DNA of 64,000 nucleotides from NCBI RefSeq assembly GCF_016587415.1, contig NZ_BNJI01000002.1, forward strand, positions 2,046,001 to 2,110,000, given 5' to 3'. A model generated the notes under the pieces. The model did not search any database. It saw only the letters and a program-made list of their open reading frames with translations, and was not told the origin of the DNA. Within the stretch, counting starts at the first letter, position 1. The number at the start of each line of letters is the position of its first letter. Both the position numbers and the translations under genes were made by a program. This document shows, in pieces, positions 33,915 through 41,811 of the stretch. Source of the stretch: Ktedonobacter sp. SOSP1-85. GTDB taxonomy: Bacteria > Chloroflexota > Ktedonobacteria > Ktedonobacterales > Ktedonobacteraceae.

Positions 33915-35043
33915 ACAACTGGTAAAAAACATAGAGGCCACGCTTGGGCATTGTCTCACACCTATAGTTCGTGATGCCTTTCTGTCCATTCCCCGCGAAG
34001 CCTTTGTTGATCAATACTATCGGCAACGCGGCAATGAACTCGCCTGGGATACGATCCTCGATCCTTCATTAAAAGAGATATATCAGGATCACCCTCTGGT
34101 GACGAGACTTGATGCGCGCAAGATGCCGAGCAGCTCCAGTTCTCAGCCCTCTGTTATGACAGCGCAACTAGAGGCGCTCGCGCTTGCTCCAGGGCAACGT
34201 GTCCTGGAAATTGGTGCTGGCACAGGCTACAATGCAGCTCTCATGGGGTATATGGTTGAACAGGTAGGGATGGTAGTCAGTGTGGATATCGCTGAGGACC
34301 TGATCCAGCACGCAGCAGAGCGGCTCAAGCACGTAGGCATCACGAATGTGCACGCATTCACGGCTGATGGCTATCGAGGATACGCTGAGTATGCGCCCTA
34401 TGATCGGCTGCTCGCGACCTGCGGAGTTCCAGCCATTCCTCCGCTTTGGCTCCAGCAACTTCGGGAAGGTGGTATATTCATCGCTAATGTGCTCCTTCCA
34501 TTGGCAAGTATCTTCGTGCGCGTTGAGAAGGTCGGTGATATCGGGATTGGGAAACTCCTGCCTATTCAAGCCAGCTATATGCGACTCACCGGCCCCAATA
34601 GCGCCGACCCCTTTCCCAGGTTTCATTGGAAGCAGTTATCGACCTTGCCGAAGCAAACCCTCCAGCTTGGTGAGGATCTTGAAGCTCTTCTGGAGCACTC
34701 AAGCGGGTTTGCCATTCTCTTGCAAAGTTACTGCCCCACATTGACAAAGCGGTACCGCCGCCAACACGACCAGCAGGAGGGTCGCTTCGATCTGTACCTT
34801 CTCTCCCAGCCACAACAAGAAACCATCATCCATGTTCACAACGATTGCCTTACCATCTATGGGCAGGCAGAACTAATCGTAAGCAGCATACAAGCCTGCC
34901 TCCAAGCCTATCACGACTTAGGAAAACCGAGAATTGAAGACTATGCCTTTTCCCTCAGCGAGACCTCCATGGTGATCAATCGGAAGGGACGAGATTTTCC
35001 ATTGCTCCCGGAGCATGAACAAGCATCTTCTTCCCTGAAGTAG
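33883..35043 (+). CDS. PIMT-like protein O-methyltransferase of the graspetide cluster
   Basis: A 386-residue protein-L-isoaspartate methyltransferase homologue, longer than the stand-alone ~210-residue enzyme. FLSIPREAFVDQYY, SSSSSQPSVMTAQLEALAL, the SAM-binding VLEIGAGTGYNAALMGYMV, and VHAFTADGYRGYAEYAPYDR then LLATCGVPAIPPLW follow the PIMT order. In known clusters such partners methylate an Asp of the cyclised peptide, giving an aspartimide. The C-terminal ~150 residues are an extra domain of the type seen in cluster-linked PIMTs. The start overlaps the ligase gene, and a terminator follows the stop. Confidence 0.85.
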   Translation: MNQQISIQYREQLVKNIEATLGHCLTPIVRDAFLSIPREAFVDQYYRQRGNELAWDTILDPSLKEIYQDHPLVTRLDARKMPSSSSSQPSVMTAQLEALALAPGQRVLEIGAGTGYNAALMGYMVEQVGMVVSVDIAEDLIQHAAERLKHVGITNVHAFTADGYRGYAEYAPYDRLLATCGVPAIPPLWLQQLREGGIFIANVLLPLASIFVRVEKVGDIGIGKLLPIQASYMRLTGPNSADPFPRFHWKQLSTLPKQTLQLGEDLEALLEHSSGFAILLQSYCPTLTKRYRRQHDQQEGRFDLYLLSQPQQETIIHVHNDCLTIYGQAELIVSSIQACLQAYHDLGKPRIEDYAFSLSETSMVINRKGRDFPLLPEHEQASSSLK

Positions 35044-35067
35044 GTGACTTCGGTTGATGAGTAACAG

Positions 35068-35101
35068 AAAAAAACAGGTAGGTACCCACTACCTGTTTTT
35101 T
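35068..35101 (+). terminator. rho-independent terminator of the graspetide operon
   Basis: CAGGTAG (35075-35081) and CTACCTG (35089-35095) form a perfect stem with a GTACCCA loop, preceded by an A tract and followed by six Ts. It works in both directions by sequence. Confidence 0.85.
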
Positions 35102-35195
35102 CTGCAGGAGGAATAAGTGAATAGTGAGCAGATGTCCTAACGGCTGGCGCTACCCCATGTACAACAAACAGCACATTGTCGAAAGGACTTGTTGA

Positions 35196-37043
35196 TCAGG
35201 GCATAAGACAAATATGTCCGGCCCCTTTCATCTTCCCATCAAAGACAAGATAGAGACCATCTTCGTCCTGCAAACGTTCAAACGTAACAGCTTGATCGTT
35301 CAATGTGACGGTTGCAGGAGACCATTCTGGCGGCACCAGTACCTGGAACAGCACGTCCTGACCTGAACCACTATAATCCAGGGTCAGCCGTTGTGCAGAA
35401 TAGTCAATGCTCATGCGATAGGCAAAATAGGCCTGGTTGCAGTCATAACGCGCGCAGACGTACACCTCCTGCACGCCGGTGAGAGCCCAGCGTGGAGAGA
35501 GTGAGACGTGCCGCCACAACCCCTCGCGATCCTGCAAGCCAGCCAGGCCTTCCATGAGAGCGTTTGCCCATTGTGCCAGGCCCCAGGAGGCATAGGGAAC
35601 CTCGTTGGGCGTGCGATAGCCCACTTCGCCATCGGGCCAATACCAGACGTGCGCGCCGTCAGTGCGTCGCAAGTGTTCGGCATACTGGCGCAGCAGTTCA
35701 ACGGCGTAGTGAGTACGCCCGTTTAAAAATGCTCCCAGGCACAACTCCCCACCAACCCAGGGCATCAGCCCGCCGTTGGCATAGCCTCCCTGTTTGCAAT
35801 AAGGCTGGGAGAAGTAGCCAAGTTCGTCTGGATAGCCCGGCTGCAAACTCCACCAGGGATAGGCGTCTCCAGTTTCGGCGTGACGACGGCGATATTCATC
35901 GATAATGCTCTGCGCGTGCGAACGATCGGCAAGTCCGCGTGTGATAGCCCAGGTGTTGCCCATCGCGAGCTGCTGTGATTCATCGAAGTCACCGTGATCG
36001 ATGGGTGAGAGATGAACATGATGCAAGAATTTCAGCCCATCCCAGAGCAAAGCCAGCGCCCGCTGCCTGTAAGCCTCTGCCTTCTCAGCCCAAGAGAGAG
36101 CACGCTCATCTTCCCCTAACGAGCGATACATCTGTGACATCGCACAAAAGGCCTGGTAGTAGCCGCTCTGGTCGCAGGTTGCGATCACGTGCCGATTCTC
36201 GCCGCTGTCGGAGACGCCATCAATGTCAAAGTCCCACGTATCACAACTATGCTGGCGCTTGACCAGGCGGTGCTGCTCATCCCAATGGCGAGGATCTTGC
36301 TGAATGTAATGCAATGCGCGTTCAAGTTGCGGCAGCCTACGCCTCAGCCAGGCATTATCCCCCGTGACGAGCCACGTCTGCCAGATGCCTAGCGTCAGAA
36401 TATACTCGACATCTGACTCCATACCAACCCGCCACGTTTTGCCATCTCGTTCGATCCCATCAGGGACCATGCCATCCGCGCTCTGAGCGTCCAGGAAATG
36501 ATCCAGGCCACAGGACATATCCTGCTCCCAGTATTTATAGGCTGGCAGTCCATAGATCCAGTCACGCAGCCAGATGCCATCAAAGTGCCAGGTATCGGCG
36601 GAGATATAGCCCACGAACTTGCCCATCGGAAAGCGATACTCGCGCCGTCCTAACAACATAAGTTCCTTCGTGCGAGGATAGATGCCCGCGAAATCCTCAT
36701 CTGCACACTTAATACCAGTCGCACAATCGAGCAGAAAGTTGAGATAACGGCTGTGCCGCTTTCCGCCGGGCCAGGTAAGGTAGATATAATGCACGCCCAG
36801 TGCTCCGGCCACAATGAAGCTCACCTCACCATGATTCTCATGCAGATCGATCGCTGCCTCAAAATAGATCTGCTGATCGCTGTCGCAGACTCGAATAAGG
36901 GCGCGGTCATCCCCTTGCTGGCGCCCATGAACAGAGACAGTAACGACATCCAGCGGGCGATAGCGATGAGCATCGGTTGTCAAATACCCGTACGCCTGCC
37001 AGGTGGCCAACGATAATGGACTGGTGGAATGAGGTTTTTGCAT
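35196..37043 (-). CDS. six-hairpin (alpha/alpha) glycosidase-like protein
   Basis: A 615-residue cytoplasmic protein. The N-terminal part (about residues 1-130) is beta-rich; then FDGIWLRDWIYGLPAYKYWE, MVPDGIERDGKTWRVGMESD, a CDTWDFDIDG segment, YWWSLQPG-like YPWWSLQPGYPDELG, and GGLMPWVGGELCLGAFLNG then GVGYRTPNEVPYASWG-like GYRTPNEVPYASWGLAQW make the (alpha/alpha)6 barrel of glycosidases such as families GH63/GH37/GH15-like. Acidic residues in LRD and DGE are candidate catalytic ones, but the family and substrate are not assigned. AGGAGG eight bases before ATG 37043 selects that start. It is a single gene. Confidence 0.65.
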   Translation of the reverse strand: MQKPHSTSPLSLATWQAYGYLTTDAHRYRPLDVVTVSVHGRQQGDDRALIRVCDSDQQIYFEAAIDLHENHGEVSFIVAGALGVHYIYLTWPGGKRHSRYLNFLLDCATGIKCADEDFAGIYPRTKELMLLGRREYRFPMGKFVGYISADTWHFDGIWLRDWIYGLPAYKYWEQDMSCGLDHFLDAQSADGMVPDGIERDGKTWRVGMESDVEYILTLGIWQTWLVTGDNAWLRRRLPQLERALHYIQQDPRHWDEQHRLVKRQHSCDTWDFDIDGVSDSGENRHVIATCDQSGYYQAFCAMSQMYRSLGEDERALSWAEKAEAYRQRALALLWDGLKFLHHVHLSPIDHGDFDESQQLAMGNTWAITRGLADRSHAQSIIDEYRRRHAETGDAYPWWSLQPGYPDELGYFSQPYCKQGGYANGGLMPWVGGELCLGAFLNGRTHYAVELLRQYAEHLRRTDGAHVWYWPDGEVGYRTPNEVPYASWGLAQWANALMEGLAGLQDREGLWRHVSLSPRWALTGVQEVYVCARYDCNQAYFAYRMSIDYSAQRLTLDYSGSGQDVLFQVLVPPEWSPATVTLNDQAVTFERLQDEDGLYLVFDGKMKGAGHICLMP

Positions 37044-37955
37044 ATCCGAATCCTCCTGCCTCAATACGTTCTGTAACTCTCTCCAGAAGCCAAAGAGAGA
37101 GGTAAACATGCTTATTGTACTCGACGAGACCTCTGTAAAAAGGGCCTTTAACCATGTTCTAACATATATTCTATGAACAGTAGAGTTGCTTGAAGCTGAG
37201 AATGCCCGTATCATTTTGAGCAGAAAGGGAAATTTTGATTTCTTTGGAGGAAAACGATGCAGCTTCGCTCACCGATTCTCACCATGTATATTGACACTCA
37301 TGCCAGATTGTAGAAACCATGCTCTTTCGGAGACTAGCCTTGGTGGTCTTTATGACACCGACGACGATATCCTCTCAAACAATTTGTATTCCTCAAGTAC
37401 AAGATATGAGTGGAAGATGCGAGGTCAGAAACCGCATTACCTGGATGGGGTACAGCCAGTGCTTATAATGGGGGCAAGTGCTCGCCTTTCAGGGCAAAAG
37501 CTGTTCTCTTGGCGACTCAGGTGCAGTTTTGGTGAGACCTGATGGCTTTATCGCCTGGCGTGCTCACAATGCTGCAACCCCACCGGTTGGAGCTGATGAC
37601 ATTTTCATTGATCTATCACGGTTACTCGGATACGTTTCCCTCTAACGCGACCTCCTTCGCCTATTGTTCCTATGATAGAGAAGAACCCGCTGTAACAACG
37701 CCGGGAAGATCACGATTAGCAATTCGCGCCTTATGCCTGGGGTGAAAGTGGGAAGCAATGACAACTCTATCACTCGCAGTCAGGTGAAACCCTGCAACTG
37801 AACAGTGAGGCGATAAGCAAGCGGTAAATAGTATACGTAAGGGGATGTTTGAGGGGGAAATATGGTAGCGAGGGGGCGGCAGGGGCCCACAGGTTCGTGG
37901 ACCCCGCGCTCTCATCCTCCTTCACTCGGTCGGTCCCTCGGTCGGCGGAGGCGTC
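37044..37955. other. intergenic region without a recognisable gene
   Basis: About 900 bases. Short frames occur but none resembles a family or has a convincing ribosome site. The GC content rises sharply from about 37860 into the next gene, suggesting a recombination junction. Confidence 0.4.
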
Positions 37956-38492
37956 CTACTTGTCGGACTGCGACTGCCGCTTCAGCTCGTCGAGCTGAAG
38001 CTTTGCCTCGTCAAGCCGAAGCTTTAGCGCCTGGCGTGCTCCGGGCAGATCCCCGCGCTGCATCTCCAGCCAGCCACGGTGCTCAGCCGTCTCGGCGCCC
38101 CACCTCTGGACCAGCGCAACGCGTTCCTGGTCCAGCTCGGCAAGCCTCCGATCCTGGCGGTTGAGCCGCTCCTTGACCCCCTGGTCCAGCAAGCTGAACC
38201 TCTGGTCGAGGTTCAGGTAGGCCTCCCACCACTCGTTCAGCCACTCGGGGAACTCGTCCGGGTGCTCTGACCGATAGGCCAGTGCTTCGAACTCCTCGTT
38301 GATCTCCCTGAGCAGAGTAGCTATGTTGTCGGCCAGCATCTCGCACTCGCTGACCAGACCCTCGTAGCCCCCTTTTAGGGACCAATAACTGGCGTCCCTT
38401 TCGTTGCCGAAGTTCACGAGACTCCTTCCGGTTGTCCGTCCTCGTGAAGTTGTGGTATCCGTAGCCAGCGATGAAGGCTGTAGCATGGACAC
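37956..38492 (-). CDS. coiled-coil protein of unknown function
   Basis: A 178-residue frame rich in Glu, Leu and Arg. From about residue 40 it is nearly all helical with heptads: CEMLADNIATLLREINEEFE, WLNEWWEAYLNLDQRFSLLD, RQDRRLAELDQERVALVQRW and ALKLRLDEAKLQLDELKRQ. No membrane segment or enzyme motif. The base composition is more GC-rich than in the flanks, so it may have been acquired. The ATG used may not be the true start. An overlapping frame on the same strand is rejected as a shadow. Confidence 0.45.
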   Translation of the reverse strand: MSMLQPSSLATDTTTSRGRTTGRSLVNFGNERDASYWSLKGGYEGLVSECEMLADNIATLLREINEEFEALAYRSEHPDEFPEWLNEWWEAYLNLDQRFSLLDQGVKERLNRQDRRLAELDQERVALVQRWGAETAEHRGWLEMQRGDLPGARQALKLRLDEAKLQLDELKRQSQSDK

Positions 38493-38554
38493 CAGAACCT
38501 TTCATAGAAGAGTATATCATTTTTGCCTTTAAAGCACAAGCTGCCGCTGCCGCC

Positions 38555-38875
38555 CTAATCAGAGATCTCGCGGTACAACTGCTGCCCATTCAGACACCCT
38601 TGCTCAATCCGTTGTCGAAGGTATTCATGAACTTGGCCTCCTGTTCGAGGGCAAAATGACGGTACCTTAGAAATCCCTGACATAGGTCTTTTTCGTGCCT
38701 GGTAAATGACCTGGAATGTGGATCTGGCACACTCTCGATACTGGTGGCGAAGTCCTCTCAGCCCCATGAACATGGCTTGGCAAGAGCATTCTATGAATCG
38801 GAACGAGTGAAAGACATTTACATCTTCCACAGATATGCACGATACGTCATCTTTTGCACGATATTTCGGGCACAA
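38555..38875 (-). pseudogene. ISL3-like transposase fragment
   Basis: The frame contains RTGGQVHEYLRQRIEQGCLN then GQQLYREISD, which resembles the middle of ISL3-family transposases, where a segment of the form LxxRVxEGCxNGxQLYREIRxxGY precedes a helix-turn-helix. The flanking residues do not continue the family in any frame. This is a short relic. Confidence 0.4.
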
Positions 38876-38879
38876 TGTC

Positions 38880-39279
38880 GCTCCTCCACTTGGAGGGCCT
38901 CGTTAAGCCCTTCATGCCTGGCTGTATCACCGCACGTATTGAGGTTCGCCACCAGTATCAAAAGAGAGACAGATCCAACCTTCGGGGCATTTACCATGTA
39001 ACTCAATACCTAATGCGAGCAACAGCCGAACTGGCCAAGCCGCTCGGTATCGCCGTGTAAACCAAAGCAGGATGGAGGCAATCGGCCCCTCCTGCTGCTC
39101 CTTGGTACTATCGCAAACCTTGCAAATGATGTGGTAGTGGAAAGTGGTCAAATCGGAACAACAGCTAGAGAAAGTTCGTCTTGATGACCTTGAATATATA
39201 GAACCTCGCGAGTTAGAAGGCCTACAGAGTAACATCCATGGGTTGCTGGAGAAAAAGGGGATAGTGGTCACAATGTAAC
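38880..39279 (+). pseudogene. broken coding remnants, family unknown
   Basis: Two protein-like pieces sit in one frame-shifting stretch: HVTQYLMRATAELAKPLGIA followed after a stop by TKAGWRQSAPPAAPWYYRKP, and, at 39144-39279, KSEQQLEKVRLDDLEYIEPR then ELEGLQSNIHGLLEKKGIVV with a normal stop. A good terminator follows, which supports a real gene 3' end here. The family is not recognised. Confidence 0.3.
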
Positions 39280-39301
39280 CGGGATTTGGTGGTCAAGAGG
39301 G

Positions 39302-39342
39302 AAGAGGCTGAAGTGAAACTGTATTGCTTCAGCCTCTTTTGC
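39302..39342 (+). terminator. rho-independent terminator
   Basis: AAGAGGCTGAAG (39302-39313) pairs perfectly with CTTCAGCCTCTT (39327-39338), followed by TT. It ends the plus-strand remnant. The remaining bases to 39531 hold no gene. Confidence 0.75.
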
Positions 39343-39531
39343 GTTCTCTCATGAGAAACACTTCAATTTCCAGGCAAAGGAAACGTTCCTTCTGTTTTTG
39401 GCTTCTACTGAATTGGGGTAACTCCACGAGAGCTTCTCCTGCAGACTCGGCGTCTGGAAAGAGAGCCGGAAGAGGAAGCCGGATGTGATCCAACTTCCTC
39501 TTCCAGAGCTTGAGAGGGATGTGCTTCGATC

Positions 39532-39996
39532 TCAGGGATGACGGTCGGCAACAAGATTCAAGATGATGTTGTGTTCAAGGAGCGCCTTGAGTCCTGCGAG
39601 CACCAGGGTGAATCCTTCCACTGAAGCCATCGCTTGTTGGACTTGTTCATCCCCATTGCCACTGAAACCGGTGTTGGTGATGCTGACAAACGTGCTATCG
39701 TCTTGGCGCGCGGTAAAAATCCACTCGACGAGATTCGGTGTGCCATAGCCAGACCATTCAATGAGAATTCGTTTCCGTTCTTCAATGGCCTTGACACTTA
39801 CCTGGGAGGAGACATCATACATCTCCCAATCCCATTGGACACGACTACCCGGTTCCAACCGGCCACTACTCCTGGTAAACCAGAATTTGGTGGTGATTGC
39901 GGGATTGATAAAAGCTTCAAATACCTCTGCCACTGGTCTCCGAATCAACATTTCCGCTTTTGCCACCGGCCTCTGTGTGAGTTGGAGGTGTTCCAT
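39532..39996 (-). CDS. SRPBCC/AHSA1-family protein
   Basis: A 154-residue START-like protein. AKAEMLIRRPVAEVFEAFIN and PAITTKFWFTRSSGRLEPGS then VQWDWEMYDVS are the typical beginning, and LVEWIFTARQDDSTFVSITN with FSGNGDEQVQQAMASVEGFT the end. These helix-grip proteins bind hydrophobic ligands; many act with a neighbouring ArsR regulator, as here. The ATG at 39996 is chosen because residues upstream of it are outside the family. Confidence 0.85.
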   Translation of the reverse strand: MEHLQLTQRPVAKAEMLIRRPVAEVFEAFINPAITTKFWFTRSSGRLEPGSRVQWDWEMYDVSSQVSVKAIEERKRILIEWSGYGTPNLVEWIFTARQDDSTFVSITNTGFSGNGDEQVQQAMASVEGFTLVLAGLKALLEHNIILNLVADRHP

Positions 39997-40039
39997 TGTA
40001 CTGTTCCTTTCAAATGATGCGTTGCTGTTGGCGACTCGA

Positions 40040-40276
40040 TCACAGCGTGACGGTGTCGTCTTCAACGAGATCCTTTAACCGCTGCAGACGCTTGCCCCAC
40101 TGCTTGCCAATCGTCTCAATCCACGCGCTAACGGTCTGGAGTGAGTGGGGATCGAATACATACTGCTTCTCGCGGCCCTTTGTCTGCGCCTGTACCAACC
40201 CAGCATGGGAAAGCGTATCGAGATGCTTCCCGATCATTCTAGCTTCAACGCACAGTGTCGTGTTTACCTCACCCAT
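40040..40276 (-). CDS. ArsR-family regulator, N-terminally shortened
   Basis: A 78-residue frame with the second half of a winged helix: ARMIGKHLDTLSHAGLVQAQ then TKGREKQYVFDP, and a tail WIETIGKQWGKRLQRLKDLV. In a full ArsR about 35 residues (first helices) precede a SKHLxxLxxAGLV motif; here they are replaced by MGEVNTTLCVE and no better frame continues upstream. It stands in operon order before the SRPBCC gene, the usual pairing, so it is a genuine but probably damaged regulator. Confidence 0.6.
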   Translation of the reverse strand: MGEVNTTLCVEARMIGKHLDTLSHAGLVQAQTKGREKQYVFDPHSLQTVSAWIETIGKQWGKRLQRLKDLVEDDTVTL

Positions 40277-40702
40277 AAGTACTTCTCTAAATAGCGATAA
40301 AATCCAGTATTATTCATAGCATTTGCTCGCTGCTGATCAGCTTCCATCTACAAGGTAGTATTCTCATGAAGAGGGCGCAAAGCGGTTATGTGTCGATCAT
40401 CAGAAGGTGCAAGCACCTATACGATCGGGTTTAGAGCAGTGAACACGCGCGTGAGCGAGGGCGACGCGCTGCTCCTCGGCTCTTTGGGGAAATTACCAAA
40501 TTTTTGTATTATATAAATAGTGTAATTGCTTGTTTCATAAGTGAATTTAAGAAACGCTTGGTAAATCCCTGAAAACCTGAGCCGATTGCGTGGACAAATG
40601 CGCATTGGCACCGCAGAGGTGTTGCCTGAGAAAGATGGAGAGGCAGTGGTCAAGATCCATCTGAAAGGATAAGCTACCGTCCTCCCTATCTAATAAACCA
40701 GA
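40277..40702. other. intergenic region without a recognisable gene
   Basis: About 430 bases. A short piece at 40580-40670 (LRGQMRIGTAEVLPEKDGEA then VVKIHLKG with a stop, plus strand) looks protein-like and may be the end of a lost gene. Nothing else is seen. Confidence 0.3.
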
Positions 40703-40733
40703 AGGCCACGCAAAGCTCATTGCGTGGCCTTTG
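40703..40733 (-). terminator. hairpin terminator between gene ruins
   Basis: AGGCCACGCA (40703-40712) and TGCGTGGCCT (40721-40730) form a perfect stem with TTGTTTC on the plus side. It probably served the flanking plus-strand remnant, the response-regulator ruin, or both. Confidence 0.6.
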
Positions 40734-40739
40734 TTTCGA

Positions 40740-41501
40740 TTCTGCATAAAACTTTGTGGGAATGCATGGCTGACGGAACCGATAACCATGCCGGTAATGG
40801 TTTGAATGGTTGCCCGGGATCGATTTCTAGCTTGAGAGGCAGCGTATGCAGATAGACGCGAAGATAATCCACATCCTCCTGATACCCTTGTCCCCATGCA
40901 GTGCGTAATAGCAGACTGATGGGTGAGCACCTTGCCCCCTTCGCGCATGAGGGTGAATAGCAAGGTGCACTCATAGGAGTGAGGCGAAGTATCTGCCCAC
41001 GAACGACGACGCATCGCTCCGCGCATTGCAAGCGAATCTGCCTGTCCTCACTTTTCAGCACAGAGCAAGGACCACTGTGTCTTGAGGTTTCACAGGTGAA
41101 TGCGATAGATGCTCGATAGCGTCTTGCAATGCCTTGTAAGCGGGCGTGGAGTTCCAGTTTTCGACAGGAAAAGAAGACATAATCGTCAACCCGGCATCAA
41201 GCATTCTGACGATGTGGGCTTCCTCCTCTACGACAGAACAGATCACTATAGGCGTGCAAGGTGTTGTCTAGCTGATGTGCTGGATCTCCCGTGCATGAGT
41301 ACAGCAGGCAAGACAGACATCGGGTTGCATCAGACGTGTTGTCATCACTGAGGGATGGCCTTCCAGGTGGGTCAGGTGCGTGACTGCGCAATTGCCTCCT
41401 CGTGGCCTCTGCTTCAGTATTCTCGCTTCTTCAGGACTACTCAGAAGGAAAATGTGCAGGAGGTGGTGTGGTACGGTCTCTCTGGAGCGCTCAGCAATCA
41501 T
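40740..41501 (-). pseudogene. broken paralogue of the response regulator at 22253
   Basis: The minus strand matches the 22253-23128 protein in pieces: EEARILKQRPRGGNCAVTHL, TRLMQPDVCLACCTHAREIQ (with the same loss of the receiver Asp), then a TAG, VVEEEAHIVRMLDAG, and after frameshifts YECTLLFTLMREGGKVLTHQ and YLRVYLHTLPLKLEIDPGQP. At least one stop and three shifts destroy it. The shared loss of the phosphorylation site shows that the duplication came after the receiver degenerated. Confidence 0.75.
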
Positions 41502-41715
41502 GGTGATCCTCTTCCCGTGTTTGCTGGAGTAGTGAGGTACCAGTTGCCTGATGCCCATAGCACTCCTTTTTTGCGAGCGTTTGGTTATATTGAGCGATGC
41601 TGTTTTCTATCCTCGCAAAAAGTTTTTGTGATGTTTCCCCTGCGAGTGTATGCCCTTGCATTTGCAAAGACATACGGAAGAAGAGTTGAATGAATAAGTT
41701 TTACCTAAAAAAAGG

Positions 41716-41762
41716 TATAATATATTTCTCTCTTTTGTGTTAAAAGATGTAATACAGTATTA
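41716..41762 (+). promoter_or_regulatory. candidate -10 box and 13-bp palindrome before the relE-uvrD gene
   Basis: TATAAT at 41716-41721 without a clear -35, then TAATACAGTATTA (41750-41762), a perfect palindrome around one central base, about 50 bases before the start codon. A palindrome just downstream of a promoter is a plausible repressor site. Confidence 0.4.
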
Positions 41763-41811
41763 TTTTTGTGCCGGAACAAATTGTTGCTTGCGTGAGAAAT
41801 GGGAAGCAAAA

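Noticed and set aside
38083..38589. 168-codon frame overlapping the coiled-coil gene on the same strand
   Set aside because: Its arginine- and cysteine-scattered composition is typical of a shifted frame, while the other frame has regular heptads.
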